Source: Candidatus Kapaibacterium sp. (GTDB lineage: Bacteria > Bacteroidota > Ignavibacteria > Kapaibacteriales > NICIL-2). Taken from it: 64,000 nucleotides of DNA. Positions 18,856 to 26,342 of the stretch are shown here, one piece after another (position 1 is the first letter of the stretch; every line of letters begins with the position of its first letter). The stretch is taken from assembly GCA_026003495.1 (NCBI GenBank), contig BPHK01000001.1, forward strand, positions 2,088,001 to 2,152,000. The letters are read 5' to 3'. Position numbers and translations under genes: made by a program. Below the pieces are notes generated by a model, which made no database searches, had not been told where the DNA came from, and saw only the letters and a list, made by a program, of their open reading frames with translations.

Positions 18856-19989
18856 ATGCAGCAAGCACAGACCAACCGACTCTACGAACTCGACGCCGCC
18901 AAGTTCATCGCCATGCTGCTGATGATGGTTGGGCATGTACTCGATGCACTTGTGCGTCCATCGGAGCTCGACGTGACCCAACTACCTTGGTCTGCATGGC
19001 ACTGGTGGCGCGGCATTACTGCTCCCGTGTTTTTGACGATATCGGGAATGCTCTTTGCGTTGACGCTTCGCCGAAATGAACGCGGCAGAGCTGATCGCAC
19101 CGTGCTCCAGCGACGTGTAATTCGTGCGCTCCAGCTTGCAGCGATTGGGTATTTGCTGGTGTTTCCAGCTCGGCACATCTTCGACTTGCCGTTTGTTGAT
19201 GAGGCGACGTGGCGTGCATCCGTGCAGGTGAACATTCTGCAACTGGTTAGTGCGAGCTTGCTTTTGCTGGTTATTCTTGCGGTGTTGTTCCCCCGACAGG
19301 ATGGCTTCCGTCGGGCTGTTCTGATTGGGGGAATTGCCATCGCGGTGGCAACGCCGCTGGTGCATCGCATCGCGTGGTACGAGCATTTGCCATCGCTGCT
19401 GGCGGCATACGTCAGCTACGAGGGTGGATCGCTCTTTCCGATTTTCCCGTTCAGTGCCTACATGCTGCTCGGCGCGTGGCTTGGGTGCTGGCTCATGCTC
19501 CAGAGCGGCGATCGCATCCGATTGATACGTCAGGTGTGCTTTTTCGGCGGTAGTGCATTGGTGCTCGTCGGCGCACTAGTAGGGATGTGGTTGCCGATCG
19601 GCGAGGTAGATCTCTACCGCTATACTCCGATCGGTGTCGGTATTCGTCAGGGAGTTGCCCTCCTGTTCATCGCAACGGTCTCGCTCGCGTTGCCGCTCCT
19701 TCGCTCTGTTGAATCCCACCTGGTACTTTTTGGCAAGCAGGCACTTGCAGTGTACGTCCTCCACCTCCTCCTGCTGTTTGGCACGCCGTGGTTCGACAGC
19801 ATCGGTCGGACGCATTTCAAGATGCTTTCGCTCGGCGAAGGGTTGCTGGCCGCGGCTACCATCGTTATAGCGACGCTCGGGAGTATCCTCGCGTGGCAGC
19901 GCGTGCGAAGTGTGGTGACGCAACCGAGCGTTCTGCGGGTGCTCCGCGTTGGAATGGCTGTTGCGCTTGCCTACCTACTGCTTGCGTAA
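18856..19989 (+). CDS. DUF1624/HGSNAT-like membrane acyltransferase
   Basis: A 377-aa polytopic membrane protein (about 10 helices). The N-terminus RLYELDAAKFIAMLLMMVGH with a following long periplasmic segment and GITAPVFLTISGMLFALTL resembles the catalytic domain of heparan-alpha-glucosaminide N-acetyltransferase-like proteins (DUF1624), which acetylate glycans across membranes; OpgC-type acyltransferases are an alternative. The ATG at 18856 was chosen because GGAAC is nearby and the family starts shortly before the LD-x-x-K/R segment; ATG 18832 is also possible. It is divergent from scpA. Confidence 0.65.
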   Translation: MQQAQTNRLYELDAAKFIAMLLMMVGHVLDALVRPSELDVTQLPWSAWHWWRGITAPVFLTISGMLFALTLRRNERGRADRTVLQRRVIRALQLAAIGYLLVFPARHIFDLPFVDEATWRASVQVNILQLVSASLLLLVILAVLFPRQDGFRRAVLIGGIAIAVATPLVHRIAWYEHLPSLLAAYVSYEGGSLFPIFPFSAYMLLGAWLGCWLMLQSGDRIRLIRQVCFFGGSALVLVGALVGMWLPIGEVDLYRYTPIGVGIRQGVALLFIATVSLALPLLRSVESHLVLFGKQALAVYVLHLLLLFGTPWFDSIGRTHFKMLSLGEGLLAAATIVIATLGSILAWQRVRSVVTQPSVLRVLRVGMAVALAYLLLA

Positions 19990-20070
19990 ACCTGCCGCTC
20001 GAAGGAGATAGAGCCGCTGCAAGGCTATCTTCGTAGCGCAGCAATCTAACCACGTACTCCACTTGATCCG

Positions 20071-20880
20071 ATGGATTCGCCGTTTACCGCTCTGTTCATC
20101 GGTGATGTCGTCGGTGGCCGGGCTGTCGCATGCGTGGCTGCGATGCTCGGCGAGCTTCGCCTGCGCTATGGAGCGGATTTGGTCATCGTCAACGCAGAAA
20201 ATGCATGGGAGGGCAAGGGTCCCAGCAAGCGCGAAGCCGATCAGCTCTTCGCAGCGGGCGCCGATGTCATCACAACCGGCAACCATGTGTGGGAAAATTG
20301 GAAGGCGCGCCCGCTGCTGAGCAGCAATCCGCGTGTACTCCGACCGCTGAACTACCCGCCAGGGAATCCTGGCAACGGGACGGTTGTCATCGAGACCCCA
20401 CGCGGTATGGTGGCAGTGATGCAGCTCCAAGGTCGCGTGTTTATGCCCCCGATTGATTGCCCCTTCCGCGCTGGCTTGCGCGCTGCTGAGCAGCTCCGCC
20501 AGCAAACTCCACTCATCGTCGTGGATATGCACGCCGAAGCAACAGCAGAAAAAATCGCACTGGCTCGATACCTGGATGGGAAAGTCACCGCCGTGCTCGG
20601 AACTCATACCCACGTCCAAACCAACGATGCGCAGATTCTTCCCAATGGCACAGCGTTTGTGACGGATGTTGGCATGAGCGGTGCGTTCAACTCGGTCATC
20701 GGTATGGCAACAGAGGTAGCGCTCCGACGGTTTCTCTCCCAGACGGCGCACAAGTATGAGCTTGCCGAGGGCGATTGGCGCATCAGTGGCGCAGTCGTTA
20801 CCGCTGATGTCTCGAGCGGGCGCGCGATGCACATTGAAACCTTCTGTGTCCCGTGTCCAGAGCCGCCCAGCACCGCGTAA
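20071..20880 (+). CDS. YmdB-family metallophosphoesterase (2',3'-cNMP phosphodiesterase)
   Basis: A 269-aa member of the TIGR00282/YmdB family. Motifs in order: FIGDVVGG (usual GDIVG), VIVNAENAWEGKG (NAEN), VITTGNHVWEN (GNHxW), VVDMHAEATAEK, LGTHTHVQTNDAQI and FVTDVGMSG. These supply the di-metal site. Characterised homologues hydrolyse 2',3'-cyclic nucleotides and affect biofilm and motility decisions, and the role here is inferred from the family. The 81 bases before the ATG include an imperfect hairpin (GATAG 20007... / GGCTATC) that may end the preceding transcript. Confidence 0.87.
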   Translation: MDSPFTALFIGDVVGGRAVACVAAMLGELRLRYGADLVIVNAENAWEGKGPSKREADQLFAAGADVITTGNHVWENWKARPLLSSNPRVLRPLNYPPGNPGNGTVVIETPRGMVAVMQLQGRVFMPPIDCPFRAGLRAAEQLRQQTPLIVVDMHAEATAEKIALARYLDGKVTAVLGTHTHVQTNDAQILPNGTAFVTDVGMSGAFNSVIGMATEVALRRFLSQTAHKYELAEGDWRISGAVVTADVSSGRAMHIETFCVPCPEPPSTA

Positions 20881-20998
20881 GAACCCTTGGCCGGCTGCTG
20901 TTTCTACGTGCGTGCATCAGCCAACACCGCTTTGGTAGGAGAATCTGCGGTTGGTAGCATAAATGCTCCTGTCGCCGTAGGGGTAAATTGACCATCAG

Positions 20999-21160
20999 AT
21001 GCGCAAGCAATTTCCATACACGTGGATTCGGCAGCCACCCTACAACGTCACTGGCGGGCTCGATAGCTACCAGCGCATGCCGATCAAAGCAGAACGGCGG
21101 CTGGCCAGCACTGTCGCCGAACTGCTGGCCCAGGTCGAGTCCGATGACCTCGTGGAATAA
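20999..21160 (+). CDS. Possible small protein, 53 aa, unknown
   Basis: ATG at 20999 opens a 53-codon frame ending in TAA at 21160. The product begins MRKQFPYTWIRQPPYN and ends RLASTVAELLAQVESDDLVE; the second half looks like an amphipathic, acidic helix. There is no membrane segment or known motif. An AGGGG (about 20979-20984) lies rather far upstream as a ribosome site. It could be a genuine small gene or chance; it is too short for confident calling. Confidence 0.3.
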   Translation: MRKQFPYTWIRQPPYNVTGGLDSYQRMPIKAERRLASTVAELLAQVESDDLVE

Positions 21161-21300
21161 TCGTATCGCTCGAGTGTTGGCTTCCCCTCACAGACTGGGC
21201 ATCGTCAGGCAGCAACTGCAAAGCTTTTTCTGCGCACGCTACGCTACCGCTCTCCCTTTCCTCTCGGCACGAGCGACCGGCATTCGTGACAGGTGCATTG

Positions 21301-21308
21301 TATTTTTG
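21301..21308 (+). promoter_or_regulatory. Bacteroidota-type -7 element for icd
   Basis: TATTTTTG, 77 bases before the icd ATG, matches TAnnTTTG. A TTG at 21298-21300 is too close to serve as the -33 element. Confidence 0.4.
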
Positions 21309-21384
21309 CTGTTTGTTTGCCGCGCATCACCGCACCGCGGTGCGTTGATGCATTCGATTGTCCACAACCGATGAGCAAGGTTCT

Positions 21385-22845
21385 ATGGCTGAGCTAACGA
21401 AGATCCCCGTTACACTCATTCCTGGCGATGGAATTGGCCCTGAGTGCATCGAGAGTGCGCGCCGGATCATTGACGCAGTTGGGGCAGGAATCGAGTGGGA
21501 AATCTGTGACGCTGGCGAAAGCGTCTTCAAACGCGGAATTCCTTCGGGGGTCCCCCGCGAGACGATTGATTCGATTCGGCGGACCCGCTGCGTCCTCAAA
21601 GGACCGCTCGGGACACCGGTCGGCTATGGCGAAAAATCTGCGAACGTTACCCTGCGGAAACTCTTCGAAACGTTTGCCAACGTCCGCCCTGTCCGTGAGA
21701 TGCCAGGTGTCCCGACGCCATACAGCGGACGCGGGATTGACTTGGTCGTCGTCCGCGAAAACGTTGAGGACCTCTACGCAGGCATCGAGCACATGCAAAC
21801 GCCGAGCGTCGCTCAATGTCTCAAGCTCATCAGCCACAAAGGGAGCGAGAAAGTCACTCGGCTGGCCTTTGAGCTCGCCCGTAGCGAAGGGCGGAAAAGC
21901 GTTGCGTGTGCAACGAAGTCGAACATCATGAAGCTCACCGAGGGGATGTTCAAACGCACGTTCGAAGCCGTTGCGAAGGAGTATCCGGACATCCAAGCCT
22001 GGCATGTCATCGTTGATAACTGCGCGCACCAGCTCGTCAAGAAGCCGGAGCAATTCGACATCATCGTGACGACGAACATGAACGGGGACATTCTCTCCGA
22101 CCTTACCAGCGCTCTCATCGGCGGCTTAGGCTTTGCACCGAGCGCTAATCTCGGAAGTGAGGTTGCCATCTTCGAAGCTGTCCACGGTACTGCACCGAAG
22201 TACGCTGGCAAGAACCTCATCAACCCAACCGCCGTCATCTTGAGCGGTGTGATGATGCTTCGCTATCTGGGCAAGTTCGATGCTGCTGCAACAATCGAGA
22301 ACGCATTGCTGGTCACGCTCGAAGAAGGCAAATGCCGCACCGGCGATGTCGTCGGCTACGACAGTGGCCTTGCATGTACGACCACTGAATACACTGAGGC
22401 GATTATCGCGAATTTTGGAAAAACGCCACGCACAGCCCCTGTCCGAGAGTACAAGCCGCTGGTGATTCCACGACCATCGCCGGCATTGGCAACGATCCAC
22501 CCTACGAAGCGGCGCGTTGTTGGGGCTGACATTTTCATCGAGAGCGAGCTGCTGCCTGTGCCGCTTGGACAATCGCTCGAAGCACTTGCTGAAGGGACCG
22601 CACTCAAGCTCAAAATGATCTCCAACCGGGGTACGCAGGTCTATCCCGACAAAGGCACACTGACTGACTGCGTGGACCACTACCGCTGCCGCTTCATCGC
22701 TCGCGATCCTAACGCAGACTTAACCGACCAAGACATCTACACTCTCTTGCAGAAGGTCGGCGCTGTGCACCGGTGGATGCACATCGAAAAGCTTCCGGAG
22801 TTCGATGGCCAGCCAGGTTTTACTAAAGCGCAAGGGGAGGACTGA
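21385..22845 (+). CDS. icd: NADP-dependent isocitrate dehydrogenase (long Thermus/Rickettsia type)
   Basis: A 486-aa enzyme oxidising isocitrate to 2-oxoglutarate in the TCA cycle. The N-terminal VTLIPGDGIGPECIESARRI, the substrate loop around GEKSANVTLRKLFETFANVRP, VVRENVEDLYAGIE and FEAVHGTAPKYAGKNLINPT are diagnostic of isocitrate/isopropylmalate dehydrogenases. The extra C-terminal domain of about 140 residues fits the long ICDH subtype known from Thermus and Rickettsia. ATG 21385 has AAGG 8-9 nt upstream. Cofactor preference for NADP is inferred from the subtype. With aconitase at 42626 it supplies two consecutive TCA steps. Confidence 0.9.
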   Translation: MAELTKIPVTLIPGDGIGPECIESARRIIDAVGAGIEWEICDAGESVFKRGIPSGVPRETIDSIRRTRCVLKGPLGTPVGYGEKSANVTLRKLFETFANVRPVREMPGVPTPYSGRGIDLVVVRENVEDLYAGIEHMQTPSVAQCLKLISHKGSEKVTRLAFELARSEGRKSVACATKSNIMKLTEGMFKRTFEAVAKEYPDIQAWHVIVDNCAHQLVKKPEQFDIIVTTNMNGDILSDLTSALIGGLGFAPSANLGSEVAIFEAVHGTAPKYAGKNLINPTAVILSGVMMLRYLGKFDAAATIENALLVTLEEGKCRTGDVVGYDSGLACTTTEYTEAIIANFGKTPRTAPVREYKPLVIPRPSPALATIHPTKRRVVGADIFIESELLPVPLGQSLEALAEGTALKLKMISNRGTQVYPDKGTLTDCVDHYRCRFIARDPNADLTDQDIYTLLQKVGAVHRWMHIEKLPEFDGQPGFTKAQGED

Positions 22846-22890
22846 CCCGTACGGTCAGCCCCCACGCCCTCGACGTTGTAATGTCGGCTC

Positions 22891-23457
22891 TCAAGTTTGA
22901 GCCGTGTGATAGCCATTAACTTTATCGGTCTCAACGGGACCATTGGAGCTATCTTGTTTTTTATCTAAAAGCTCCTTCTCGAGTTGTTCAAGCGGTATGA
23001 ATTCAGTGGCGTGAATTTTCAGCGGCGGTGCAGTATAGTCTGCGAACGCAACGACCTGAACATCAATATCCTGATTGCACAAGTACTCTACGATGAAGTC
23101 AAAATCACCGTCTCCGGTGACGAGCACGACCAAATCACCTTTTCGTACTTCATTTTCAACAAGTGCCTTTCCCAGGTGAAACATCATAACTTTATCAATA
23201 TCACCCTTCGTAGCACCATTTTGATTTTCCCACGGTCGTACGGAGCGGATTCTGAATCCTGCCTCCTTCCACTGAAGACGAGGTACTATGGTCTTTAGAC
23301 AATCTTTGAAGAACGCCTCAAGACACACAAGCTCCCCCTTCTCCGCTAACCACTCTTTGAATTTGTGTGGGTTGAGCCGATAGGTTGGGTTGCATCCAAT
23401 ATTCTGGGAGTCCACAAATACCAGCACACGTTGCCGGCGAGAATTGCTAGGCTTCAT
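22891..23457 (-). CDS. NYN-domain (LabA/DUF88-like) putative ribonuclease
   Basis: A 188-aa PIN-like NYN protein. Acidic metal-binding residues appear in LVFVDSQNIG (first Asp), GATKGDIDKVMMFHLGKAL (middle Asp) and LVVLVTGDGDFDFIVEYL (GDGDF, the typical NYN SDxDF/GDGDF motif). NYN proteins often cleave RNA, but LabA-like members also act as regulators. The last 30 residues are polar. It lies 45 bases after a Cys-rich gene on the same strand. The coding sequence is visibly more AT-rich than icd and dnaK on either side, suggesting horizontal acquisition. Confidence 0.8.
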   Translation of the reverse strand: MKPSNSRRQRVLVFVDSQNIGCNPTYRLNPHKFKEWLAEKGELVCLEAFFKDCLKTIVPRLQWKEAGFRIRSVRPWENQNGATKGDIDKVMMFHLGKALVENEVRKGDLVVLVTGDGDFDFIVEYLCNQDIDVQVVAFADYTAPPLKIHATEFIPLEQLEKELLDKKQDSSNGPVETDKVNGYHTAQT

Positions 23458-23502
23458 TGTATCATACCATAAATATTGTGAAACAAACAGGTAAAGTCGC
23501 GC

Positions 23503-23982
23503 TTAGTTTTGGCGCGACTTATAGTCCTCTACAAGTTTCTGATCTTCATCTGTTTTTACGACATTGATAAACTTTCCTACAAATAGGAAGTTGTTGATAC
23601 TGTTTTGGACCATTGCACGTGCGCGGCTGCGTGCCGGTAACGTCGAAGACCATTCGGCCAGGAAGTCACGTGCCTTCTTCACCTCCGAAAACACCATCAG
23701 AAGTGAATGATCCAAAAGTGCACTATTGGGAGAGTGCCCGAACAGGTAGTGCTCAAGATCAGAGTGTTCGTAGACCGGACACCCACAATCTTCAACACAA
23801 CAGTGTCTCCCGTAGAGATCATACCATCGAGAGTGGTGCTGGAGATTTACTGCCCATGGTATCTCCTTAGCACCAAAAAATCGGGACACGTCATAGGTAC
23901 GGAAACGGACCAGTCGGCGAAGCTGGCCGACAGTGCGAATCACCACACACGGTATCGCGACGATGTACTGTTTGGTACGCAT
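23503..23982 (-). CDS. Hypothetical Cys-rich protein paired with NYN gene
   Basis: A 159-aa protein I do not recognise. It contains a compact cluster RHCCVEDCGCPVYEHSDLEH (Cys-Cys-x3-Cys-x-Cys plus His), a plausible zinc or iron-sulfur site, and a charged helical C-terminal part (about 95-159) with FLAEWSSTLPARSRARA. No signal peptide or membrane span. Its start has no Shine-Dalgarno, but a TAGTTTTG element lies only 8 bases upstream, implying a nearly leaderless transcript. It is probably co-transcribed with the NYN gene downstream and is similarly AT-rich. Confidence 0.55.
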   Translation of the reverse strand: MRTKQYIVAIPCVVIRTVGQLRRLVRFRTYDVSRFFGAKEIPWAVNLQHHSRWYDLYGRHCCVEDCGCPVYEHSDLEHYLFGHSPNSALLDHSLLMVFSEVKKARDFLAEWSSTLPARSRARAMVQNSINNFLFVGKFINVVKTDEDQKLVEDYKSRQN

Positions 23983-23989
23983 ACAAAAA

Positions 23990-23997
23990 CAAAACTA
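23990..23997 (-). promoter_or_regulatory. Bacteroidota-type -7 element for the NYN operon
   Basis: TAGTTTTG on the minus strand ends 8 bases before the ATG at 23982, so transcription would begin almost at the start codon. Two perfect inverted repeats lie upstream (see next entry). Confidence 0.45.
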
Positions 23998-24010
23998 CGG
24001 TGGAACATAG

Positions 24011-24051
24011 TGAGCACTGGCTCACAGGGCGAATCTACGGGGATCGCCCTG
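24011..24051. promoter_or_regulatory. Tandem inverted repeats upstream of the NYN operon
   Basis: GTGAGC (24011-24016) and GCTCAC (24021-24026) form a 6-bp repeat with a 4-base spacer; AGGGCGA (24027-24033) and TCGCCCT (24045-24051) form a 7-bp repeat with an 11-base spacer. They abut each other and sit 14 bases upstream of the -7 element, where an operator would act on the promoter. They could instead be RNA hairpins of an upstream transcript. Confidence 0.35.
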
Positions 24052-24097
24052 ATTTCGTTTCGGATGAGAAGCTTCTCACCTCCAACGCTCTGCCTTG

Positions 24098-24140
24098 TGC
24101 GAAAAGACAAAACGCACCCACCGTATAATGGTGGGTGCGT
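24098..24140 (-). terminator. Rho-independent terminator of dnaK
   Basis: On the minus strand, ACGCACCCACC (24140-24130 side) pairs perfectly with GGTGGGTGCGT (24122-24112 side) around a 7-base AT-rich loop (24123-24129), an 11-bp stem followed by TTTGTCTTTTC. It lies 31 bases after the dnaK stop. Confidence 0.88.
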
Positions 24141-24170
24141 TCCTCATTTTCGCTGGTGGTGCGTCGCTCC

Positions 24171-26078
24171 TTACTTGTCGTCAACGACAGTGAATTCGGC
24201 ATCTTCAACCCCTGGTGAACTCGAGGGCCCTCCGGATGTGCTGCCGGCGGCATCTCCACCAGTTGCTGCAGATGCACCTGCTGTTTGGTAGAGCGCGGCG
24301 CTGGCATCGTTCCAAGCTTTTGTCAGCGCGTCCATCGCCGGACGAATGTCGTTCGGGTTGTTTTTGATCGCGTCCTGGAGACGCTCTTTTGCTTGCACGA
24401 TGCGCGTGCGGTGTTCAGCAGGAATTTTCTCGCCGAGTTCTTGGAGTTGCTTGTCCGTCTGGTAGACGAGCTGATCGGCTTGGTTGCGGAGTTCGATTTC
24501 TTCGCGCCGCTTTTTATCTTCCGCAGCGTGCTCTTGTGCCTCGCGCTTCATGCGTTCGATTTCCTCCTTGCTCAAGCCAGAGGATGCCGTGATGCGGATG
24601 TCCTGCTGTTTGCCTGTTGCTTTGTCCCGCGCGGTAACTGTCAGGATACCGTTGGCGTCAATGTCGAAGGTTACCTCGATTTGCGGCACACCACGCGGCG
24701 CAGGCGGAATTCCGTCGAGGTGGAAACGTCCGAGCGAACGGTTATCGCGTGCCATCGGGCGCTCGCCTTGGAGGACGTGGATTTCCACCGACGTTTGGTT
24801 ATCGGTCGCGGTCGAGAAAATTTCCGTCTTGCGCGTTGGGATCGTCGTGTTCGCTGGAATCATCGGTGTCATCACACCACCGAGCGTTTCGATGCCGAGC
24901 GTCAGCGGCGTAACGTCGAGCAGCAGAACATCGGTTACTTCACCGGCGAGAACAGCACCTTGAATTGCCGCACCAATTGCGACGACTTCATCGGGGTTGA
25001 CGTTCTTCGACGGCTCCTTGCCGAAGAAGTTGCGCACCAGTTCTTGGATGCGCGGGATTCGCGTCGAGCCACCGACGAGGATGACCTCGTCAATCTTCTC
25101 TGGGGTTAGCTTGGCAGCGTTCAAGGCTTGCTCGCAGGGCTTGAGCGTTTTTTCGAACAGGTCGTTGCAGAGCTGCTCGAACTTGGCGCGTGTGATGGTC
25201 ATTTGCAGGTGCTTTGGACCGTCCGCCGTTGCGGTGATAAACGGCAGATTGATCTCAGTCTGCAGCATCTGTGAGAGTTCGATTTTTGCTTTTTCGGCAG
25301 CTTCGCGCAAGCGCTGAAGCGCCATCGGATCGTTTCGAAGATCAATTCCCTCTTGGCGCTTGAATTCATCGGCGATGTAGTCAATGAGGCGCTGATCGAA
25401 GTTGTCGCCGCCTAAGTGGGTATCGCCACTGGTAGATTTGACCTCGAAGACGCCCTCGCCGATTTCGAGAATCGAAATATCGAACGTTCCGCCGCCGAGG
25501 TCATAGACCGCAACCGTCATTGTGCGGCCGCGTTTATCGAGCCCGTAGGCAAGCGCTGCCGCTGTCGGCTCATTGATGATGCGGCGGACGTTGAGCCCAG
25601 CGATCTCTCCCGCTTCTTTGGTTGCTTGGCGCTGGGCATCGTTGAAGTACGCAGGCACAGTGATCACCGCATCAGTAACTTTTTGCCCGAGGTAGTCCTC
25701 GGCGGTTTGCTTCATCTTTTGCAAAATCATCGCCGAGATTTCGGGCGGTGCGTAGAGCCGTCCATCAATTTCAACGCGGACAGTACCGCCATCCGGGCCA
25801 GGGACAACTTTGTAGGGGACCATCTTGGCTTCTTCGGTCACTTCGTCCCAGCGGCGTCCCATGAAGCGTTTGATCGAGTAGATCGTGTTCCGCGGATTCG
25901 TGATTGCTTGCCGCTTGGCAGCTTGACCGACCAAGCGCTCGCCGGTCTTGGTGAATGCAACCACCGACGGCGTCGTTCGGCTGCCTTCACTGTTGGCGAT
26001 GACGACCGGCTGGGTGCCTTCCATGACAGCGACGACTGAGTTGGTCGTGCCTAAATCAATGCCAATGATCTTTCCCAT
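24171..26078 (-). CDS. dnaK: Chaperone DnaK (Hsp70)
   Basis: A 635-aa Hsp70. The ATPase domain starts [18 protein letters not shown] and contains [20 protein letters not shown] and [14 protein letters not shown]; the substrate-binding domain follows ([36 protein letters not shown]), and the lid ends with a Ser/Gly-rich tail and [11 protein letters not shown]. It folds and protects proteins with DnaJ and GrpE, neither of which is adjacent. No CIRCE element is visible upstream; a GCCATGC/GCATGGC repeat (26142-26161) is present instead. A strong terminator follows. Confidence 0.97.
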   Translation of the reverse strand: MGKIIGIDLGTTNSVVAVMEGTQPVVIANSEGSRTTPSVVAFTKTGERLVGQAAKRQAITNPRNTIYSIKRFMGRRWDEVTEEAKMVPYKVVPGPDGGTVRVEIDGRLYAPPEISAMILQKMKQTAEDYLGQKVTDAVITVPAYFNDAQRQATKEAGEIAGLNVRRIINEPTAAALAYGLDKRGRTMTVAVYDLGGGTFDISILEIGEGVFEVKSTSGDTHLGGDNFDQRLIDYIADEFKRQEGIDLRNDPMALQRLREAAEKAKIELSQMLQTEINLPFITATADGPKHLQMTITRAKFEQLCNDLFEKTLKPCEQALNAAKLTPEKIDEVILVGGSTRIPRIQELVRNFFGKEPSKNVNPDEVVAIGAAIQGAVLAGEVTDVLLLDVTPLTLGIETLGGVMTPMIPANTTIPTRKTEIFSTATDNQTSVEIHVLQGERPMARDNRSLGRFHLDGIPPAPRGVPQIEVTFDIDANGILTVTARDKATGKQQDIRITASSGLSKEEIERMKREAQEHAAEDKKRREEIELRNQADQLVYQTDKQLQELGEKIPAEHRTRIVQAKERLQDAIKNNPNDIRPAMDALTKAWNDASAALYQTAGASAATGGDAAGSTSGGPSSSPGVEDAEFTVVDDK

Positions 26079-26141
26079 CGTGTTCTCTGCGAAAAAAGTT
26101 CAACATGCAGCTTTTCGCCACTCAGGAATCGTGCCAGAAGC

Positions 26142-26161
26142 GCCATGCACGACAGCATGGC
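26142..26161. promoter_or_regulatory. Inverted repeat upstream of dnaK
   Basis: GCCATGC (26142-26148) and GCATGGC (26155-26161) form a perfect 7-bp repeat with a 6-base spacer, about 65-83 bases before the dnaK ATG. It could be a repressor site or a leader hairpin. It does not match CIRCE (TTAGCACTC-N9-GAGTGCTAA). Confidence 0.3.
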
Positions 26162-26280
26162 AGCGAAAACTTCAAAGATGACAAATCATCGAAGACGTTA
26201 CCACGCATTCTGGCAGCCGCAGAAGTTGCACCCTGTAGATACTGCACCTGCACGCAGACGACTGTCACAGTGTGTGAATA

Positions 26281-26308
26281 CGGGCAGACTCTCTGCAGAG
26301 CCTGCCCG
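26281..26308 (-). terminator. Hairpin after OmpA/TSP3 gene
   Basis: CGGGCAG (26281-26287) pairs with CTGCCCG (26302-26308), 35 bases past the stop of the minus-strand OmpA gene. There is no U-tract, so it may be a weak or factor-assisted terminator. Confidence 0.4.
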
Positions 26309-26342
26309 CGTGTGTATCTCCAGGGAGGAAGAAACGTTGCTG

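Larger units (their letters stand above)
20881..21384. other. Intergenic region ymdB-icd
   Basis: 504 bases with no recognised gene other than a possible 53-codon ORF (20999-21160). A short inverted repeat AGCAT-AA-ATGCT occurs near 20957-20968. The icd-proximal part holds a TATTTTTG promoter-like element (21301-21308). Otherwise nothing is recognised. Confidence 0.5.

Noticed and set aside
22842..22858. CTGACC-CGTAC-GGTCAG hairpin at the icd stop codon as terminator
   Set aside because: Short stem, no U-tract, and it includes the stop codon; too weak to call.
26116..26138. Sigma-54-like TGGCAC sequence upstream of dnaK on the minus strand
   Set aside because: The -12 GC element does not match (TGA in place of TTGC), and dnaK is not usually sigma-54 controlled.
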